Position numbers and translations under genes: made by a program
DNA from: Chloroflexota bacterium
GTDB taxonomy: Bacteria; Chloroflexota; Anaerolineae; Anaerolineales; Villigracilaceae
Length of the DNA stretch: 64,000 bases
Assembly (NCBI GenBank): GCA_024224815.1
Contig: JAAENC010000486.1
Span: 1 to 64,000, forward strand
Direction: 5' to 3'
In this document: positions 17,385-26,470 of the stretch, one piece after another
How positions within the stretch are numbered: position 1 is the stretch's first letter
How the letters are laid out: every line of letters begins with the position of its first letter
The notes under the pieces: model-generated
What the model saw: only the letters and a program-made list of their open reading frames with translations
Databases searched by the model: none
What the model was told of the DNA's origin: nothing

Positions 17385-18380
17385 ATGAAAAGCATAAAAG
17401 TATATTGGCTAATTCTTTTGGTTATATTCTTGGCTGGTTGTAGCTCTCCAAATAATGCAGATCCTTCTGAACCATTTATCCAACACACACCTGAGACGAG
17501 CGTTAATGGGGAAAACTCTTCTCAGCCTTATAGAATTGCCTTAGTGATGAAGACGCTCACTAATCCATTTTTTATTGAGATGGAAAAAGGAGGACGAGAG
17601 GCTGAAGCCGAATTTGGCATAGAACTTGTTGTTAAAACAGCAGCGCAAGAAACATCTATAGAGCAGCAAATTGAAATCGTAGAAGAGCTCATTCGAGAAA
17701 AGATAGATGCGATTGTGATCGCGCCAGGGGATTCTCTGGAATTGATTCCGGTACTCAAAAAAGCACAGGATGCCGGGATTGTCGTAATCAATATTGACAA
17801 TAAACTTGATCCTGAATTTGCAGAAAAAGTGGGTTTGGTCGATGTTCCCTTTATCAGCGTGAATAATGAGCAAGCGGCTTATCTTTCAGCAAAGTATATT
17901 AGTGATCAAATTACAAGTCCGACAAATGTTGCTGTCTTAGAGGGAATTCGCAGTGCGCTAAATGCTGAGGCCAGAAAGAATGGTGCATTACGCGCTTTCG
18001 CTGAAAATCCCAATATCACTGTTGTTGCCATGGAATCCGCTCATTGGAAAATAGATGAGGCTTACGAAGTAACGAAAGAGATATTTCAGGACCATGCAGA
18101 TATCGGTGCTCTTTTTTGCGCGAATGATATGATGGCATTAGGCGCGATCAATTATCTAAAAGAAAGTAAGCAAAATAATGTCCTTGTTGCTGCCTATGAT
18201 GACTTGGATGAAGCCGAAGAGGCTATTCGAGATGGTACACTTCAGGTAACTATTGACCAACAGGCTGCTTATCAGGGTTATTTGGGTGTGGAATATGCAG
18301 TAAGGACCCTTAATGGAGAAAAAATTCCTGCTGAAACGCTTGTTGAGGTACTCACAGTCACAACCGAAACATTAGAATAA
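17385..18380 (+). CDS. Sugar-type periplasmic-binding lipoprotein (RbsB / Peripla_BP_4 family)
   Basis: 331 residues. Lipoprotein signal LLVIFLAGCSS with lipidated C19, an Asn/Ser-rich linker, then the two-lobed type I binding fold: YRIALVMKTLTNPFFIEMEKGG, EQQIEIVEELIREKIDAIVIAPGDS, VNNEQAAYLSAKYIS, LEGIRSALNAEARKNGALRAF, ALFCANDMMALGAINYLKE and QVTIDQQAAYQGYLGVEYAV. Such proteins capture sugars or sugar-like signals outside the membrane. No ABC permease or ATPase gene follows; instead, 32 bases downstream, comes a membrane GGDEF-EAL protein. This arrangement points to a signalling receptor rather than to uptake. An AAGGAG before the ATG gives a good ribosome binding site. Confidence 0.9.
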   Translation: MKSIKVYWLILLVIFLAGCSSPNNADPSEPFIQHTPETSVNGENSSQPYRIALVMKTLTNPFFIEMEKGGREAEAEFGIELVVKTAAQETSIEQQIEIVEELIREKIDAIVIAPGDSLELIPVLKKAQDAGIVVINIDNKLDPEFAEKVGLVDVPFISVNNEQAAYLSAKYISDQITSPTNVAVLEGIRSALNAEARKNGALRAFAENPNITVVAMESAHWKIDEAYEVTKEIFQDHADIGALFCANDMMALGAINYLKESKQNNVLVAAYDDLDEAEEAIRDGTLQVTIDQQAAYQGYLGVEYAVRTLNGEKIPAETLVEVLTVTTETLE

Positions 18381-18412
18381 TTTCGAAAAAGAAGATTTCT
18401 TAGGATCGTGTG

Positions 18413-21289
18413 ATGGATTTAGGCCTTAAAAAAAATCTCACCGTCAAATTTATTGGATATCTGATTTTTCTTACGGTTATCCCTCTTTTAATTGTGGGGT
18501 TAATTTCTTTGCGTGTTTCAACAGAAGTTCTTGAAGAAGAATCCAGGGTGTTTACAATTGAATTAGTAAAAGACCAGAGGGAGTATCTTGACCTGCAATT
18601 GGAACAAGTAGAAAGTCTGATCGCTAATATATCTGGTGAGGAAGAAATCACCGATGCTTTGGTGGGAGGAGAAAGTTTTGATGCCTATAAAAATCTGGCT
18701 ACTCAAGCTCGAATTGGGTATATCCTGAATGGATATTTGAATTTAGGAGGGTTATTATCAATTGATATCTTTACGGAAGAGGGAAATTACTATCATGTTG
18801 GCGATACGTTAAATACTGAGAATATCCGGATAGATATTAAAGACAGGATATATGAAGAAGCTCTGGCCTCTGCTCAAAATGTACTCTGGACGGGCATAGA
18901 AGATAATGTCAATGAAAACTCAGCGCAAGAGAAGGTGCTTACAGCGGCTAAAATACTCAAACGAACTGATACAGAAAGCCTAGAGCAAGTACCCGTGGGA
19001 ATGCTGCTTGTAAATTATAGTGTTAGCGATATTTATGAAAGATTTAGCCAAATTAATTTGGGGGAAGGTTCTTATTTGATGGTGTTCGATGCTAAAGGCC
19101 GGATAATTTATCATCCCAACCAAAAATTTTTGGGCAGTCATATTAGCCCGGCTTTCATTGAAAATCTTAGCATTGATGATGGGGTATTAACTTCTGAAAT
19201 AGATGGGGATGAAATGTTCATCACTTATGCTTGTTCAGATAAAAGCCATTGGTATGTAATGAGCTTGATCCCTGTAAGTACTTTTACAGCAAAGACATCG
19301 CTTATTCGGTCTGTTACTTTTGCGCTGCTTCTTGTGGGTTTTGCTCTTGTTGCTTTTTCTGCTCTTTTAATTACCAGAAATATCGTAAATCCTATTCGCA
19401 AGATTACAGACCAATTTCGAAATTTTCAAAATGGAACATTGGACTATGAAACACGCTTGGAAACGAAGTGGGATGATGAAGTTGGTGAGTTGGTAACTTG
19501 GTTTAATGCTTTTGTAGAGAGTTTGTCTGCACAGCGAGAATCTGAAAAGCGTTTAGTGGAGAGTGAAGAGCGCTACGCTTTGGCTGTCCGTGGGGCTAAT
19601 GACGGTCTTTGGGATTGGGATTTGAGGACAGATGAGATCTATTTATCGCCTCGGTGGAAAGAAATTTTGGGGTACAGAGAAGATCAAATTGGCAATGAGC
19701 CTGCCGAATGGCTGGAGCGTGTTCATCCCGATTTGCAGGAAGAAGTGAGGGGGAAAATTGATGCACACCTTCAGGGAGAAACATCCCATTTTGAGAGTGA
19801 GCATCGCCTTCGACATAAAGATAATACTTATCGTTGGGTACTTGCTCGGGGCTTGGCATTACTCGACGAAAAAGGTTTTGCCTATAGAATGGCAGGCTCA
19901 CATACCGAAATTACCAATCGCAAAAAGACTGAGGCGCAACTTAGGTATGATGCTTTTTATGACTCGCTAACCTCTCTCCCTAATCGTGCCCTTTTTTTAG
20001 ATAGATTGGAAAGCGCTATTTTGCGAAGTCGGCGAAACCCTGATATTAAATTTGGCATTTTATTTTTAGACCTGGACCATTTTAAAATGATAAATGATAG
20101 TCTGGGGCATAATGTTGGCGATATCTTTTTGAAAGAAATTGCAGTGCGGTTGAGAGAGAGTATGCGCACAACAGATACTGTTGCGCGATTGGGCGGAGAT
20201 GAGTTTGGCGTTCTGTTGGAAAATATTCATGACATTCGTGACGCTACCCAAAGCGCAGATCGAATTCAAAATTTATTAGCCAAACCTATTGATCTGGAAG
20301 GCACTGAAACGATCTCCAGTGCCAGTATCGGTATTATGATGAATACGCCTGGCTATAATGCTCCGGGTGAATATTTGCGAGACGCTGATATTGCGATGTA
20401 TAGAGCGAAGGCAAGAGGGAAGGCGCGTTACGAGATATTTGACCAGGCTATGCGAGACTATATTATGTTACGCCTGGAGTTGGAAGCTGATTTGCGCTTG
20501 GCTATTGAGAAAAAGGAATTTAGCGTATATTACCAACCTATAATCAGCTTGGAAAATCAACAGCTTATAGGCTTTGAATGTCTATTGCGTTGGTTTCACC
20601 CACAAAAAGGTGCTATTTCTCCTGATATATTTATTCCTATTGCTGAGGAGACCGGTCTTATTTTGCCGCTTGGGGAGTGGGTTTTAAAAAACGCAGCCAA
20701 ACAACTTGGTATTTGGCAATCACAAAAGTCGAATTTACCCAGCCTTTATGTTAGTGTCAATCTCTCGGGCAAACAGCTTCTTCACCCTGGCCTTTTTGAG
20801 CAAATAGAAAATGCTATTCAGCAAGCATCTATTCCCCCTGCCAGTTTAAATCTGGAAATCACAGAAAGCGATATTATTAACGATACGGAAACGGCCGCTA
20901 CTATTTTGAAGAAGATCAAGCAGTTGGGGGTACGCACTCAAATGGATGATTTTGGCACAGGATATTCGTCTTTGAGCTATCTGCATAAGTTCCCCTTTGA
21001 TGTTATAAAAATTGACCGCTCTTTTATTATGGGAATGACAGATGATCAAAATAAGGTCAGCTTGGTTAAAACTATTATTTTGATGGCAAAAGAACTTAAG
21101 AAGAAAACTGTTGCTGAGGGAATAGAAAGAGCCGAAGAGATAGAGATATTACGAGAGTTGGGTTGCGAATATGGGCAAGGTTTCTATATGTCCGCGGCTG
21201 TTAGCGCTGAAGAGGCTACTGCCTTTTTGGTTAGTGGTATTCAAGTAAATGATAGTGGTTTTGCGAGTGGAGCGAAGCAATCTCCTTGA
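18413..21289 (+). CDS. Cache-HAMP-PAS-GGDEF-EAL cyclic-di-GMP enzyme
   Basis: 958 residues from ATG 18413 (a GTG at 18410 is also in frame). Order: TM helix about 12-33, an extracytoplasmic Cache-like sensor domain to about 285, second TM about 297-320, HAMP about 322-385, PAS (PAS_3 fold, YALAVRGANDGLWDWDL...) about 393-505, GGDEF about 510-670 with an intact RLGGDEF (594-598), and EAL about 685-935. In the EAL domain the signature is ECL (722-724, conservative), with ITESD, the metal pair D845-D846 in DDFGTGYSSL, the KIDRSF lysine and AEGIE. Both synthesis and breakdown of c-di-GMP are therefore possible. It is transcribed with the binding lipoprotein 32 bases upstream. The last residues (FASGAKQSP) are encoded by one arm of a palindromic repeat. 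Confidence 0.93.
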   Translation: MDLGLKKNLTVKFIGYLIFLTVIPLLIVGLISLRVSTEVLEEESRVFTIELVKDQREYLDLQLEQVESLIANISGEEEITDALVGGESFDAYKNLATQARIGYILNGYLNLGGLLSIDIFTEEGNYYHVGDTLNTENIRIDIKDRIYEEALASAQNVLWTGIEDNVNENSAQEKVLTAAKILKRTDTESLEQVPVGMLLVNYSVSDIYERFSQINLGEGSYLMVFDAKGRIIYHPNQKFLGSHISPAFIENLSIDDGVLTSEIDGDEMFITYACSDKSHWYVMSLIPVSTFTAKTSLIRSVTFALLLVGFALVAFSALLITRNIVNPIRKITDQFRNFQNGTLDYETRLETKWDDEVGELVTWFNAFVESLSAQRESEKRLVESEERYALAVRGANDGLWDWDLRTDEIYLSPRWKEILGYREDQIGNEPAEWLERVHPDLQEEVRGKIDAHLQGETSHFESEHRLRHKDNTYRWVLARGLALLDEKGFAYRMAGSHTEITNRKKTEAQLRYDAFYDSLTSLPNRALFLDRLESAILRSRRNPDIKFGILFLDLDHFKMINDSLGHNVGDIFLKEIAVRLRESMRTTDTVARLGGDEFGVLLENIHDIRDATQSADRIQNLLAKPIDLEGTETISSASIGIMMNTPGYNAPGEYLRDADIAMYRAKARGKARYEIFDQAMRDYIMLRLELEADLRLAIEKKEFSVYYQPIISLENQQLIGFECLLRWFHPQKGAISPDIFIPIAEETGLILPLGEWVLKNAAKQLGIWQSQKSNLPSLYVSVNLSGKQLLHPGLFEQIENAIQQASIPPASLNLEITESDIINDTETAATILKKIKQLGVRTQMDDFGTGYSSLSYLHKFPFDVIKIDRSFIMGMTDDQNKVSLVKTIILMAKELKKKTVAEGIERAEEIEILRELGCEYGQGFYMSAAVSAEEATAFLVSGIQVNDSGFASGAKQSP

Positions 21290-21350
21290 ATGTAGAGTAA
21301 TCACCTTAGACATGAGACTGCTTCGGCGATAAAGCTGCCTCGCAGATTCA
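21259..21350 (+). repeat. Palindromic repeat, copy B, overlapping the 3' end of the GGDEF-EAL gene
   Basis: Left arm TTTGCGAGTGGAGCGAAGCAATCTC and right arm GAGACTGCTTCGGCGATAAAGCTGCCTCGCAG pair over their conserved parts (listed here as 15-20-base segments: TTTGCGAG/CTCGCAG and GAAGCAATCTC/GAGACTGCTTC). The stop codon of the upstream gene lies just inside the element. The remaining intergenic stretch to 21546 is unassigned sequence with no open frame I could recognise. Confidence 0.8.
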
Positions 21351-21546
21351 TGCCATCACTTACTTCTAAACCACTATCTTTTTTGAATGAGTCTCTGAAT
21401 CAAAAAGCGACTTCGGATGTTGTCTGAAATAATTAGAAAATCTAATTTTTGGATACACCGCTGCGTACTCGTATTTGGGCTTGCCTCGGCCTCCCGGAGC
21501 GTTTATCCGGCTCTGAATTTTTTGCGTAAAATACCTGAGCTTGGGG

Positions 21547-21903
21547 CTATTCTTGCTTGTTCGACGGGCGTTTTATAAAGCCATAATAGAGCAAGCCAAT
21601 TACCATTGGCACAAAAAGGAGAGCTTTTCCAACGGTGATGAGACTCATATCGTTGAAGTTGAAAATCCCCGCTATAGGGATTGCTATAAGCAATAAGCTA
21701 AAGATCGTTAACAAGACCGAAAGCCTTTTCTCTTTTAGGCCAGCTAAGACTACCCAAGCGGGGATAAACATCAATAAGGGGAAAACGAGTGCAATAATTT
21801 GAAAATCATGTCCGCGAATATCAAGAAAGGCTTGGTATAGGATTCCGCCCGCCATCAGGATAATATAAAGCCACGCATAAGCCCAGAGTGCTTTTTTCCA
21901 CAT
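21547..21903 (-). CDS. Small four-helix membrane protein, function unknown
   Basis: 118 residues with four hydrophobic segments (KALWAYAWLYIILMAGGILY, IIALVFPLLMFIPAWVVLAG, LSVLLTIFSLLLIAIPIAGI, VGKALLFVPMVIGLLYYGFI). AAAAGGAGATTTCT immediately before the ATG is a strong ribosome binding site. Third gene of a minus-strand run after the methyltransferase and the AEC transporter; 71 bases separate it from the latter. No family recognised. Confidence 0.7.
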   Translation of the reverse strand: MWKKALWAYAWLYIILMAGGILYQAFLDIRGHDFQIIALVFPLLMFIPAWVVLAGLKEKRLSVLLTIFSLLLIAIPIAGIFNFNDMSLITVGKALLFVPMVIGLLYYGFIKRPSNKQE

Positions 21904-21974
21904 AGAAATCTCCTTTTGCTAGATAAATAGAATATCATTTATCATAGCAAATTGTCTGCGGAAAAGGAAACTTT

Positions 21975-22874
21975 TTAGAGTAATTGATAGAGTATGGGTA
22001 ATGTGAGAAAGCTAATCACAATTCCGATGCCAACTAGGGCGGCTGCTAAGGGTGGAGATAGATCGTCTAGTATTGCCAATGCACCAGCGGAGACCATTGG
22101 GGGCATCCCGGCTTCGAGGATGGAAACCTGTACGAGTTCACCGTTTAAGCCGATTAGGCGGGTGAAAAGCAAAGCTGCCAGGGGCGCGATAATTAGTTTT
22201 ATAACGAGACCAATTGAAAGCTGGGAGCGTAGCGCTTTATCCATTTTGAGTTGAAGTTGGTAGCCGACGGCGATCATCACGAGTGGAATTAAGGTCGCGG
22301 CTAATATATCCAAAAGATTTAAGGCGATAGGTGGGAAGGGGAAGGCTTTCAGCACAAAGGCAAGGATGAGCGCAATAAAAGGGGGGAAGGTGATGATTTT
22401 CTTGGCAACTTTCTTTGCGGTCGGCTTGCTTTCCCCTGTGCCATAAAATGCTAAAATCAAAGAACCGTAAGTTGCTAAAGCGAGAAAAGAGCCGAGTTGG
22501 TCATAGAGCAAAGCATAAGGCGTGGCCTGCTCGCCGAAGAAAGCGCGTGTCATGGGGATGCCGAGAAAGGAGGTGTTGCCCAAGGGCACTAAAAGCAGCA
22601 GGCAGCCAGTTGTGGCACGATCCCATTTTAGGAATTTTGAGAGGGCGAAAACGAGTGTGGCAGAAAAGATTAACATTCCCCAGGGCATGATGGTGGGAAC
22701 GAGCAGCTCTCTGGAAATTGTCAGTTGGGGGATTTTGATCAGAATCAGCGCCGGCAATGAGATATAGATAACGATCAAATTCAGCACGTTGCCTGTCTCT
22801 TTGGGGAAAATGGCGAGGCCTTTGATTCCCATGCCGATGATGAGGAGGGTGAGGATGATTACGAAGTTTTGCAT
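21975..22874 (-). CDS. AEC-family (auxin efflux carrier-like) transporter
   Basis: 299 residues with about ten membrane helices. Typical features are NFVIILTLLIIGMGIKGLAIFPKETG at the N-terminus, an N/P-containing broken helix region (VIYISLPALILIKIPQL), GCLLLLVPLGNTSFLGIPMTRAFFG and, in the second half, SILEAGMPPMVSAGALAI. Members export small organic anions in bacteria and auxins in plants; the substrate here is unknown. It starts six bases after the stop of the LCM-type methyltransferase, so it is in one operon with it. Confidence 0.88.
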   Translation of the reverse strand: MQNFVIILTLLIIGMGIKGLAIFPKETGNVLNLIVIYISLPALILIKIPQLTISRELLVPTIMPWGMLIFSATLVFALSKFLKWDRATTGCLLLLVPLGNTSFLGIPMTRAFFGEQATPYALLYDQLGSFLALATYGSLILAFYGTGESKPTAKKVAKKIITFPPFIALILAFVLKAFPFPPIALNLLDILAATLIPLVMIAVGYQLQLKMDKALRSQLSIGLVIKLIIAPLAALLFTRLIGLNGELVQVSILEAGMPPMVSAGALAILDDLSPPLAAALVGIGIVISFLTLPILYQLL

Positions 22875-22880
22875 AAGGGT

Positions 22881-23909
22881 TTATAGTTTTTCAGCCTCAA
22901 CAATAGAGTAAAAGGGCTCAATATCCAGCTTTTCACCGAATTGAATATAGTCCGTCATCTGCAAGCCACATTCGTTTAGGAATGATTCAACAGCTGCTTT
23001 GGGATTATCTGACATATCCACCCCAAATTTGGCAGGCTCTCCCATACTTTCTATTATGCCCAAAAACTTCTTGGATTCTTTTGAATATTCACCTGCTGCG
23101 AATACTTCGGAATAAAAATCCTGCGCGATGATACTTCCCTCTGCGCATAAATTAGCCATTTGCCTAAGATTGTCTTTGACAATATTCTCTTCTAAATACA
23201 AGGAAACACTTTGCCAAAGGAAGAGAGTCTTTTTGCTTTTATCGAAACCGGCTTCCAGGAGTTTATCTGCCCAAGATTCGTTTTCATAATCGACCGGGAT
23301 ATAGGTGATCCAATCATGCTCTATCCCTGCTTTTTTCAATGTTTCAATTTTAAGATTTAATGTATTTGCCTGATCAAGTTCGAAAACTTTGAGATCTTTT
23401 CCTTTTGTAAAATGCAAAGCAATCAGATCAAAGCCAGAACCGGGAAGGACGATCTGCTCCATATCTTCAACATATTTTTCCATGATCTTATCGAAGGTGA
23501 GTACCCGAATACCCGCAGTGGTATCTCCGCTTTCTTCACCGCGTTCAACAAGCTTTCCCAGCTTTTCGGGAAAACCAGTTAAGCGCTGGGAAATAATAAG
23601 CGCGCCCATAACCGACCACATCCCAAAATGTGATTCGCATGGAAATTTTTTGACAAAGGCAACAGAAAGTGGATCATCTCTGGTCTCAAAATAATGCATC
23701 ATCCATCTATATTGAAGCGCTTTAATTGCCGAGAAGGAAACACCCAGTTTCTTGCTTACGCCCATTTCTTTGTAGACGGCAATTGCTATTCCAATAATAG
23801 CAAAAGGAATGAAGATGATTTGGATCGGTATATAGAGAATGATCTGAATAAGCTTGATGATGAATCCTAATATTCCAGAAAACGGGTTTTGTGTATTTTT
23901 GTCTGTCAT
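22881..23909 (-). CDS. Leucine-carboxymethyltransferase-type (LCM) SAM methyltransferase with N-terminal membrane segment
   Basis: 342 residues. A hydrophobic segment at about 13-43 (IIKLIQIILYIPIQIIFIPFAIIGIAIAVY) is unusual for the family and suggests membrane anchoring. The catalytic part shows the LCM pattern: RVLTFDKIMEKYVED, QIVLPGSGFDLIALHF (SAM loop; the usual GAGxD is SGFD), VFELDQANTLNLK, ITYIPVDYENESWADKLLEAGFD and LFLWQSVSLYLEE. LCM-family bacterial members are putative O-methyltransferases with few known substrates. GTAGGAGAATCTT before the ATG gives a clear ribosome binding site. It heads an operon with the AEC transporter. Confidence 0.85.
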   Translation of the reverse strand: MTDKNTQNPFSGILGFIIKLIQIILYIPIQIIFIPFAIIGIAIAVYKEMGVSKKLGVSFSAIKALQYRWMMHYFETRDDPLSVAFVKKFPCESHFGMWSVMGALIISQRLTGFPEKLGKLVERGEESGDTTAGIRVLTFDKIMEKYVEDMEQIVLPGSGFDLIALHFTKGKDLKVFELDQANTLNLKIETLKKAGIEHDWITYIPVDYENESWADKLLEAGFDKSKKTLFLWQSVSLYLEENIVKDNLRQMANLCAEGSIIAQDFYSEVFAAGEYSKESKKFLGIIESMGEPAKFGVDMSDNPKAAVESFLNECGLQMTDYIQFGEKLDIEPFYSIVEAEKL

Positions 23910-23918
23910 AAGATTCTC

Positions 23919-24020
23919 CTACAAATCATAGAAATGACGAAAGACGAAGGCAAGGTCGTTTTGTGCGAGAGGGCGGAGAGTTAGTTTTTCGGCTTCGAGA
24001 ATTGGAAAAAGGTGTTTCAT
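23919..24020 (-). pseudogene. N-terminal remnant of a GNAT acetyltransferase
   Basis: An open frame of 33 codons from ATG at 24020 to TAG at 23919-23921 reads MKHLFPILEAEKLTLRPLAQ then NDLAFVFRHFYDL. FPILEAEKLTLRPL is the classical first strand of RimJ/RimL-like acetyltransferases. The acetyl-CoA-binding part is missing, and a methyltransferase gene begins ten bases downstream. I infer a deletion that removed the rest of the gene. The stretch from 24021 to 24125 holds nothing recognisable. Confidence 0.65.
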
Positions 24021-24125
24021 GGCAAGTTAGGTCATGGTAATTAATAAACAATAAATGGTCTCCTAAAAATTTGATCGTTAGGTCTTTTTTTTTAGGATAG
24101 ATGCTAAATTATTTTCTATAGCTAT

Positions 24126-26363
24126 TCATACATCTACGAACCTTAGAAATACATCTACAACAGCAGGATCAAAATGTTTGCCAGCTTGCTCGCGAATATA
24201 TTTGATAGCTTTTCTGTCTGACCAAGTTTTTTTATAGGGACGCTCAGAGCGAAGGGCGTCCCAAACATCAACCACAGCAAAAATACGTGCAGCCAAGGGA
24301 ATATCTTCCCCTTTTAACCCTTTTGGGTAACCTGTTCCATCCCATTTTTCGTGATGATAAAGAGGGATGTCCAGAGCTGGACGCAGAAATAGAATTGGCG
24401 AGAGCAGTTGAAAAGCTTTTTCCGGATGACTTTCTACAACTTCTCTTTCTTCTTCAGTTAAACGGTCAGGCTTTAGCAAAATGCTGTCGGGGACGCCCAT
24501 TTTGCCGATATCATGCAAGATTGCACCACGCCGAATATTAATTATCTCTTCTTCTTCAAAGTCAAATGCTTTGGATAATCGCTCTGTCATCAAGGTTACT
24601 CTGCGGGTATGTCCGTTTGTTTCGAAATTCCTCAATTCCAGTGCTCGCGCCCAGCCTTCAAGCGTTGTTTCATAAGCGACTTCTCTTGCTTCCCGCAGGG
24701 CATGGTTATCTATTGCGATTGCACTTTGCTGGGCTAAGGTTTCCAAAAAATCATACCAATGTTGAGTGGGCTGCCACTCTGTACGATAAAATATTTCCCA
24801 AACACCTTTTAACTTTCCTTTGGCGATCAGTGGGACGCCAAAATAGCTCAGAAAGCCCTCATCTTTCCAAAGTGTACGCATGATTTTTTTTCTATCAGGT
24901 TCTTCACTGATATTCGAAATATAGAGTATTTCATTGTCCTGTGCAGCCCGTCCAGCATAACCTTCGCCAATACTTAAACTTGGTCTCTTTGAAAAGGGAG
25001 CCCTAAAACCGTGCCACGTCACGGTTGTAAGTTGTTGAATATTCTCATCGAATAAGAGTAAAGATGCGGCATCCGCATTCAATCCTTTACATGCTTCTTC
25101 TAGAATGATTTTAGTAATAGCGATAAGGTTTTTAGAAGCAAGGATTGCCGTATCAATAGCATATAGCGAAGCCCGGTTAGAGAGCTCTTGTTCTAATTGC
25201 CTGTTGGCTTTTACTACTTCTTTTGTCCGTTTTTCAACGCGCTTTTCCAATTCTATGTTTTTCTGGTACACAATCTCAGCCTCTTGTTTGGCTGTTTCCG
25301 TTTGATGGAGAACTTGTAGAAGTTTTAGGCGACTATCTGCTTTTTCATCAAAAACTTCTCCTTTCAAAGTGAAAAATTTCTGATAATGGATAAGTGCTTT
25401 TTTCATCTCTCCCTTTTCTTCGTAGATCTGTGCCAACAACTCATAAGATAGGTAGATATCTGTTTTATCTCCTAATTCTTTGGCTCTTTCTAACACTCGA
25501 AACAGGTATGAAGAAGCTTCTTTGAATTTTTTCTGCGCCACATAAGTTTTTCCTATATGGCGCAGAATCTTTGTTGCTCGTCTCCGAAAGTTAAATTCTT
25601 CGGATATTTCAAAACTTTTCAAGAACAAAACCAAAGCTTTCTCATAACTATTTATCTCAAAGTAAACTTCCCCCAGTGTATCTCGGACAGTGCATTCAAG
25701 GTAAGCAGCTTCTTCCTCCATAGCAATGGTAAGGCTGTCCTCAGCAAATTTTATAGCATTATCATAATCCCCTAGCATTTTATACATGTAGGCGATATTA
25801 TTTAGGGCAATCCCTGCTTCACTTCTGCGGTTAATCGACAGGAAAAGTTCAGCGGCCTTACTTTGCATTTCTAATTCTTGCTCATAATTCTTTGACCTGG
25901 AATAAACTAAGCCAACTCCGATCATTGCATGGGCTTGTCCTGCTATATCCCCTGTTTTTTTATACACTTCCAATGCTTTGGTTTCAAATTCCAAAGCCGT
26001 AGAGTAATTTAGCAACCGTAAATTGACCAATGCAATAACACGCATAGCCCCGGCTTGCGTTTCGCTATCTCCAACTTTCTCTGAAATTGACAGGGAATTC
26101 AATGCCAAAGAGAGTGCTTTGGGATAATCAGCTTGCCTTCTATATACGCCAAAAGCCAAAATACGCAAGGTTCTAGCCTGTTCTTTCAGCCAAGAGGGTT
26201 CATCACTTAGTAAGCTCTGGGCGTCTTGAACGAGGGCGTCCATGCGGTATATATCTTTATTCTTATAGATCCACGCCAGTTTCAATATAATGTTGACTTT
26301 TTGGCGTTTGTCAGTTGTTCTTTTCAGGAGGGCTTCTAGTTTGTTCTCGAGATGCTCTGTCAT
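24126..26363 (-). CDS. TPR-GAF-HD-GYP cyclic-di-GMP phosphodiesterase-like protein
   Basis: 745 residues, soluble. Residues about 1-340 are tandem tetratricopeptide repeats (units such as ALEFETKALEVYKKTGDIAGQAHAMIG are spaced by about 40). A coiled coil (about 350-395) leads to a GAF domain (about 395-545), then an HD-GYP domain (about 555-740) with IRRGAILHDIGKMGVPDSIL (HD), VESHPEKAF, YHHEKWDGTGYPKG (GYP) and ARIFAVVDVWDALRSERPYK. HD-GYP domains hydrolyse c-di-GMP through a metal centre, and the key H/D residues are visible. TPRs suggest a partner protein, GAF a small ligand. No Shine-Dalgarno is obvious. It stands alone between a GNAT remnant and the penicillin acylase gene. Together with the GGDEF-EAL gene it gives this region two c-di-GMP enzymes. 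Confidence 0.93.
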   Translation of the reverse strand: MTEHLENKLEALLKRTTDKRQKVNIILKLAWIYKNKDIYRMDALVQDAQSLLSDEPSWLKEQARTLRILAFGVYRRQADYPKALSLALNSLSISEKVGDSETQAGAMRVIALVNLRLLNYSTALEFETKALEVYKKTGDIAGQAHAMIGVGLVYSRSKNYEQELEMQSKAAELFLSINRRSEAGIALNNIAYMYKMLGDYDNAIKFAEDSLTIAMEEEAAYLECTVRDTLGEVYFEINSYEKALVLFLKSFEISEEFNFRRRATKILRHIGKTYVAQKKFKEASSYLFRVLERAKELGDKTDIYLSYELLAQIYEEKGEMKKALIHYQKFFTLKGEVFDEKADSRLKLLQVLHQTETAKQEAEIVYQKNIELEKRVEKRTKEVVKANRQLEQELSNRASLYAIDTAILASKNLIAITKIILEEACKGLNADAASLLLFDENIQQLTTVTWHGFRAPFSKRPSLSIGEGYAGRAAQDNEILYISNISEEPDRKKIMRTLWKDEGFLSYFGVPLIAKGKLKGVWEIFYRTEWQPTQHWYDFLETLAQQSAIAIDNHALREAREVAYETTLEGWARALELRNFETNGHTRRVTLMTERLSKAFDFEEEEIINIRRGAILHDIGKMGVPDSILLKPDRLTEEEREVVESHPEKAFQLLSPILFLRPALDIPLYHHEKWDGTGYPKGLKGEDIPLAARIFAVVDVWDALRSERPYKKTWSDRKAIKYIREQAGKHFDPAVVDVFLRFVDV

Positions 26364-26470
26364 AGGAATAATTATCTTAGATAGTTACTAATATTGCGAG
26401 GAGGTGTTTCTCTTACTTGCTGTTCACTATTTCAGCTATACAATAAACCCGTCCAAATGACCTTAGAACT

